NCBI GenBank assembly: GCA_017651785.1
Contig: JAGCCD010000178.1
Span: 1-14,307 of the forward strand
Origin: Bacteroidales bacterium
GTDB taxonomy: Bacteria; Bacteroidota; Bacteroidia; Bacteroidales; UBA932
Length of the DNA: 14,307 nt
Reading direction: 5' to 3'
Part shown: in pieces, positions 13,859 through 14,307 of the stretch
Layout: each line of letters begins with the position of its first letter
Numbering within the stretch: position 1 is the first letter of the stretch
Program-made: the position numbers and the translations under genes
The notes under the pieces: generated by a model
What the model saw: only the letters and a program-made list of their open reading frames with translations
What the model was told of the DNA's origin: nothing
Databases searched by the model: none

Positions 13859-14307
13859 CGTATCTATAAGCTCCAGCAATTTGTCTATGGCCTCGGAATC
13901 GGGAACGTGCTTCAGCACGGGCTCTCCTTTGTGGTAGATAGACACGCGACCTCCGCCTTCTCCAACATATCCCCAGTCTGCATCGGCCATCTCGCCGGGA
14001 CCATTGACTATGCAGCCCATGACGGCTATTACCATTCCGCGCAGATGGGAGGTGCGGCGTTTCACTTCCTCGAAGGTTTCCTCGAGCCTGTACATTGTTC
14101 TGCCGCAGCCGGGGCAGGCTATATATTCCGGCCTGTAGAAGCGGCGGCGGGCTGCTTGCATAATTTCGTCAGTAAGGTGAGCGTCTATGCCTGCAGAGGT
14201 GGGAATTTCATCGCACTCGCGGTTAAGCAGCTTTGGGCCCCATTCAATTGCTGCGTCCAGCATGGGGTCTCGTACGGCAGGGCCTTGTGATGTAAAGTAA
14301 TCGGCAA
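13844..14307 (-). CDS. ispG: 4-hydroxy-3-methylbut-2-enyl diphosphate synthase IspG, C-terminal part
   Basis: IspG (GcpE) reduces methylerythritol cyclodiphosphate to HMBPP in the MEP isoprenoid pathway. Only the last 153 residues lie in the window; the frame stays open to the right edge (ADYFTSQGPAVRDPMLDAAI). An ATG at 14263 is internal, not the start. The [4Fe-4S] ligands are visible: CPGCGRT supplies two cysteines and VMGCIVNGPGE the third, 30 residues later, together with the conserved Glu of NGPGE. YVGEGGGRVSIY follows, then a normal C-terminus. Bacteroidota usually have a long IspG with a central insertion, which cannot be checked here. The last 15 bp overlap rlmI tail to tail. Confidence 0.96.
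   Translation of the reverse strand, partial: ADYFTSQGPAVRDPMLDAAIEWGPKLLNRECDEIPTSAGIDAHLTDEIMQAARRRFYRPEYIACPGCGRTMYRLEETFEEVKRRTSHLRGMVIAVMGCIVNGPGEMADADWGYVGEGGGRVSIYHKGEPVLKHVPDSEAIDKLLELIDTSLDV

Noticed and set aside
13859..14263. ATG at 14263 as the start of a small separate protein
   Set aside because: The frame continues upstream with IspG sequence (DYFTSQGPAVRDP) to the window edge, so this Met is internal.

Overview
The window looks like chromosomal DNA of a moderately GC-rich member of the Bacteroidales. The main evidence is regulatory. Nearly every transcription-unit start has the Bacteroidota -7 promoter element TAnnTTTG a short distance upstream, and Shine-Dalgarno sequences are not evident. 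Gene content fits: Bacteroidota-type lipoproteins, a surE-lpxB pair, an OmpA-like protein with the ASPEG variant, and a CoA-transferase of the 4-hydroxybutyrate type. Genus-level placement (for example Rikenellaceae-like) is only a guess.

Layout. Positions 1-4947 are four leftward genes. Read in transcription order they are a secreted esterase, a membrane-anchored DUF362 protein 4 bp downstream, an OmpA-like/TPR lipoprotein after a 117-bp gap with two inverted repeats, and a CoA-transferase truncated by the window edge. The CoA-transferase has its own promoter in the 21-bp gap before it. Positions 4979-6040 hold gap (GAPDH), leftward, with a strong intrinsic terminator. From 6122 the rightward operon surE-lpxB-M48 metalloprotease lies head to tail with overlapping ends. 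It meets tail to tail (17-bp overlap) a leftward pair, C1 (bleomycin hydrolase-like) peptidase then pssA (10760-8847). From 10811 a rightward operon encodes a lipoprotein of unknown function, a DEDDy 3'-5' exonuclease and an RlmI-type rRNA methyltransferase, all overlapping. It ends in a 15-bp tail-to-tail overlap with ispG, which enters from the right edge.

Functionally this is mostly housekeeping: glycolysis (gap), lipid A (lpxB), phospholipid (pssA) and isoprenoid (ispG) synthesis, rRNA modification, fermentation-type CoA transfer, and several envelope proteins. I saw no mobile element, CRISPR array, tRNA, rRNA, phage gene or toxin-antitoxin pair. The longest gene-free stretches are 117, 98, 94 and 84 bp, so none exceeds 300 bp.

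I found no convincing new multi-gene system. The most notable points are two divergent promoter pairs with nearly identical geometry (22-23 bp between back-to-back -7 boxes), probable leaderless or near-leaderless transcripts, a perfect 12-bp palindrome in the gap leader, inverted repeats between the DUF362 and OmpA-like genes, and an uncharacterised lipoprotein leading an exonuclease/rRNA methyltransferase operon.
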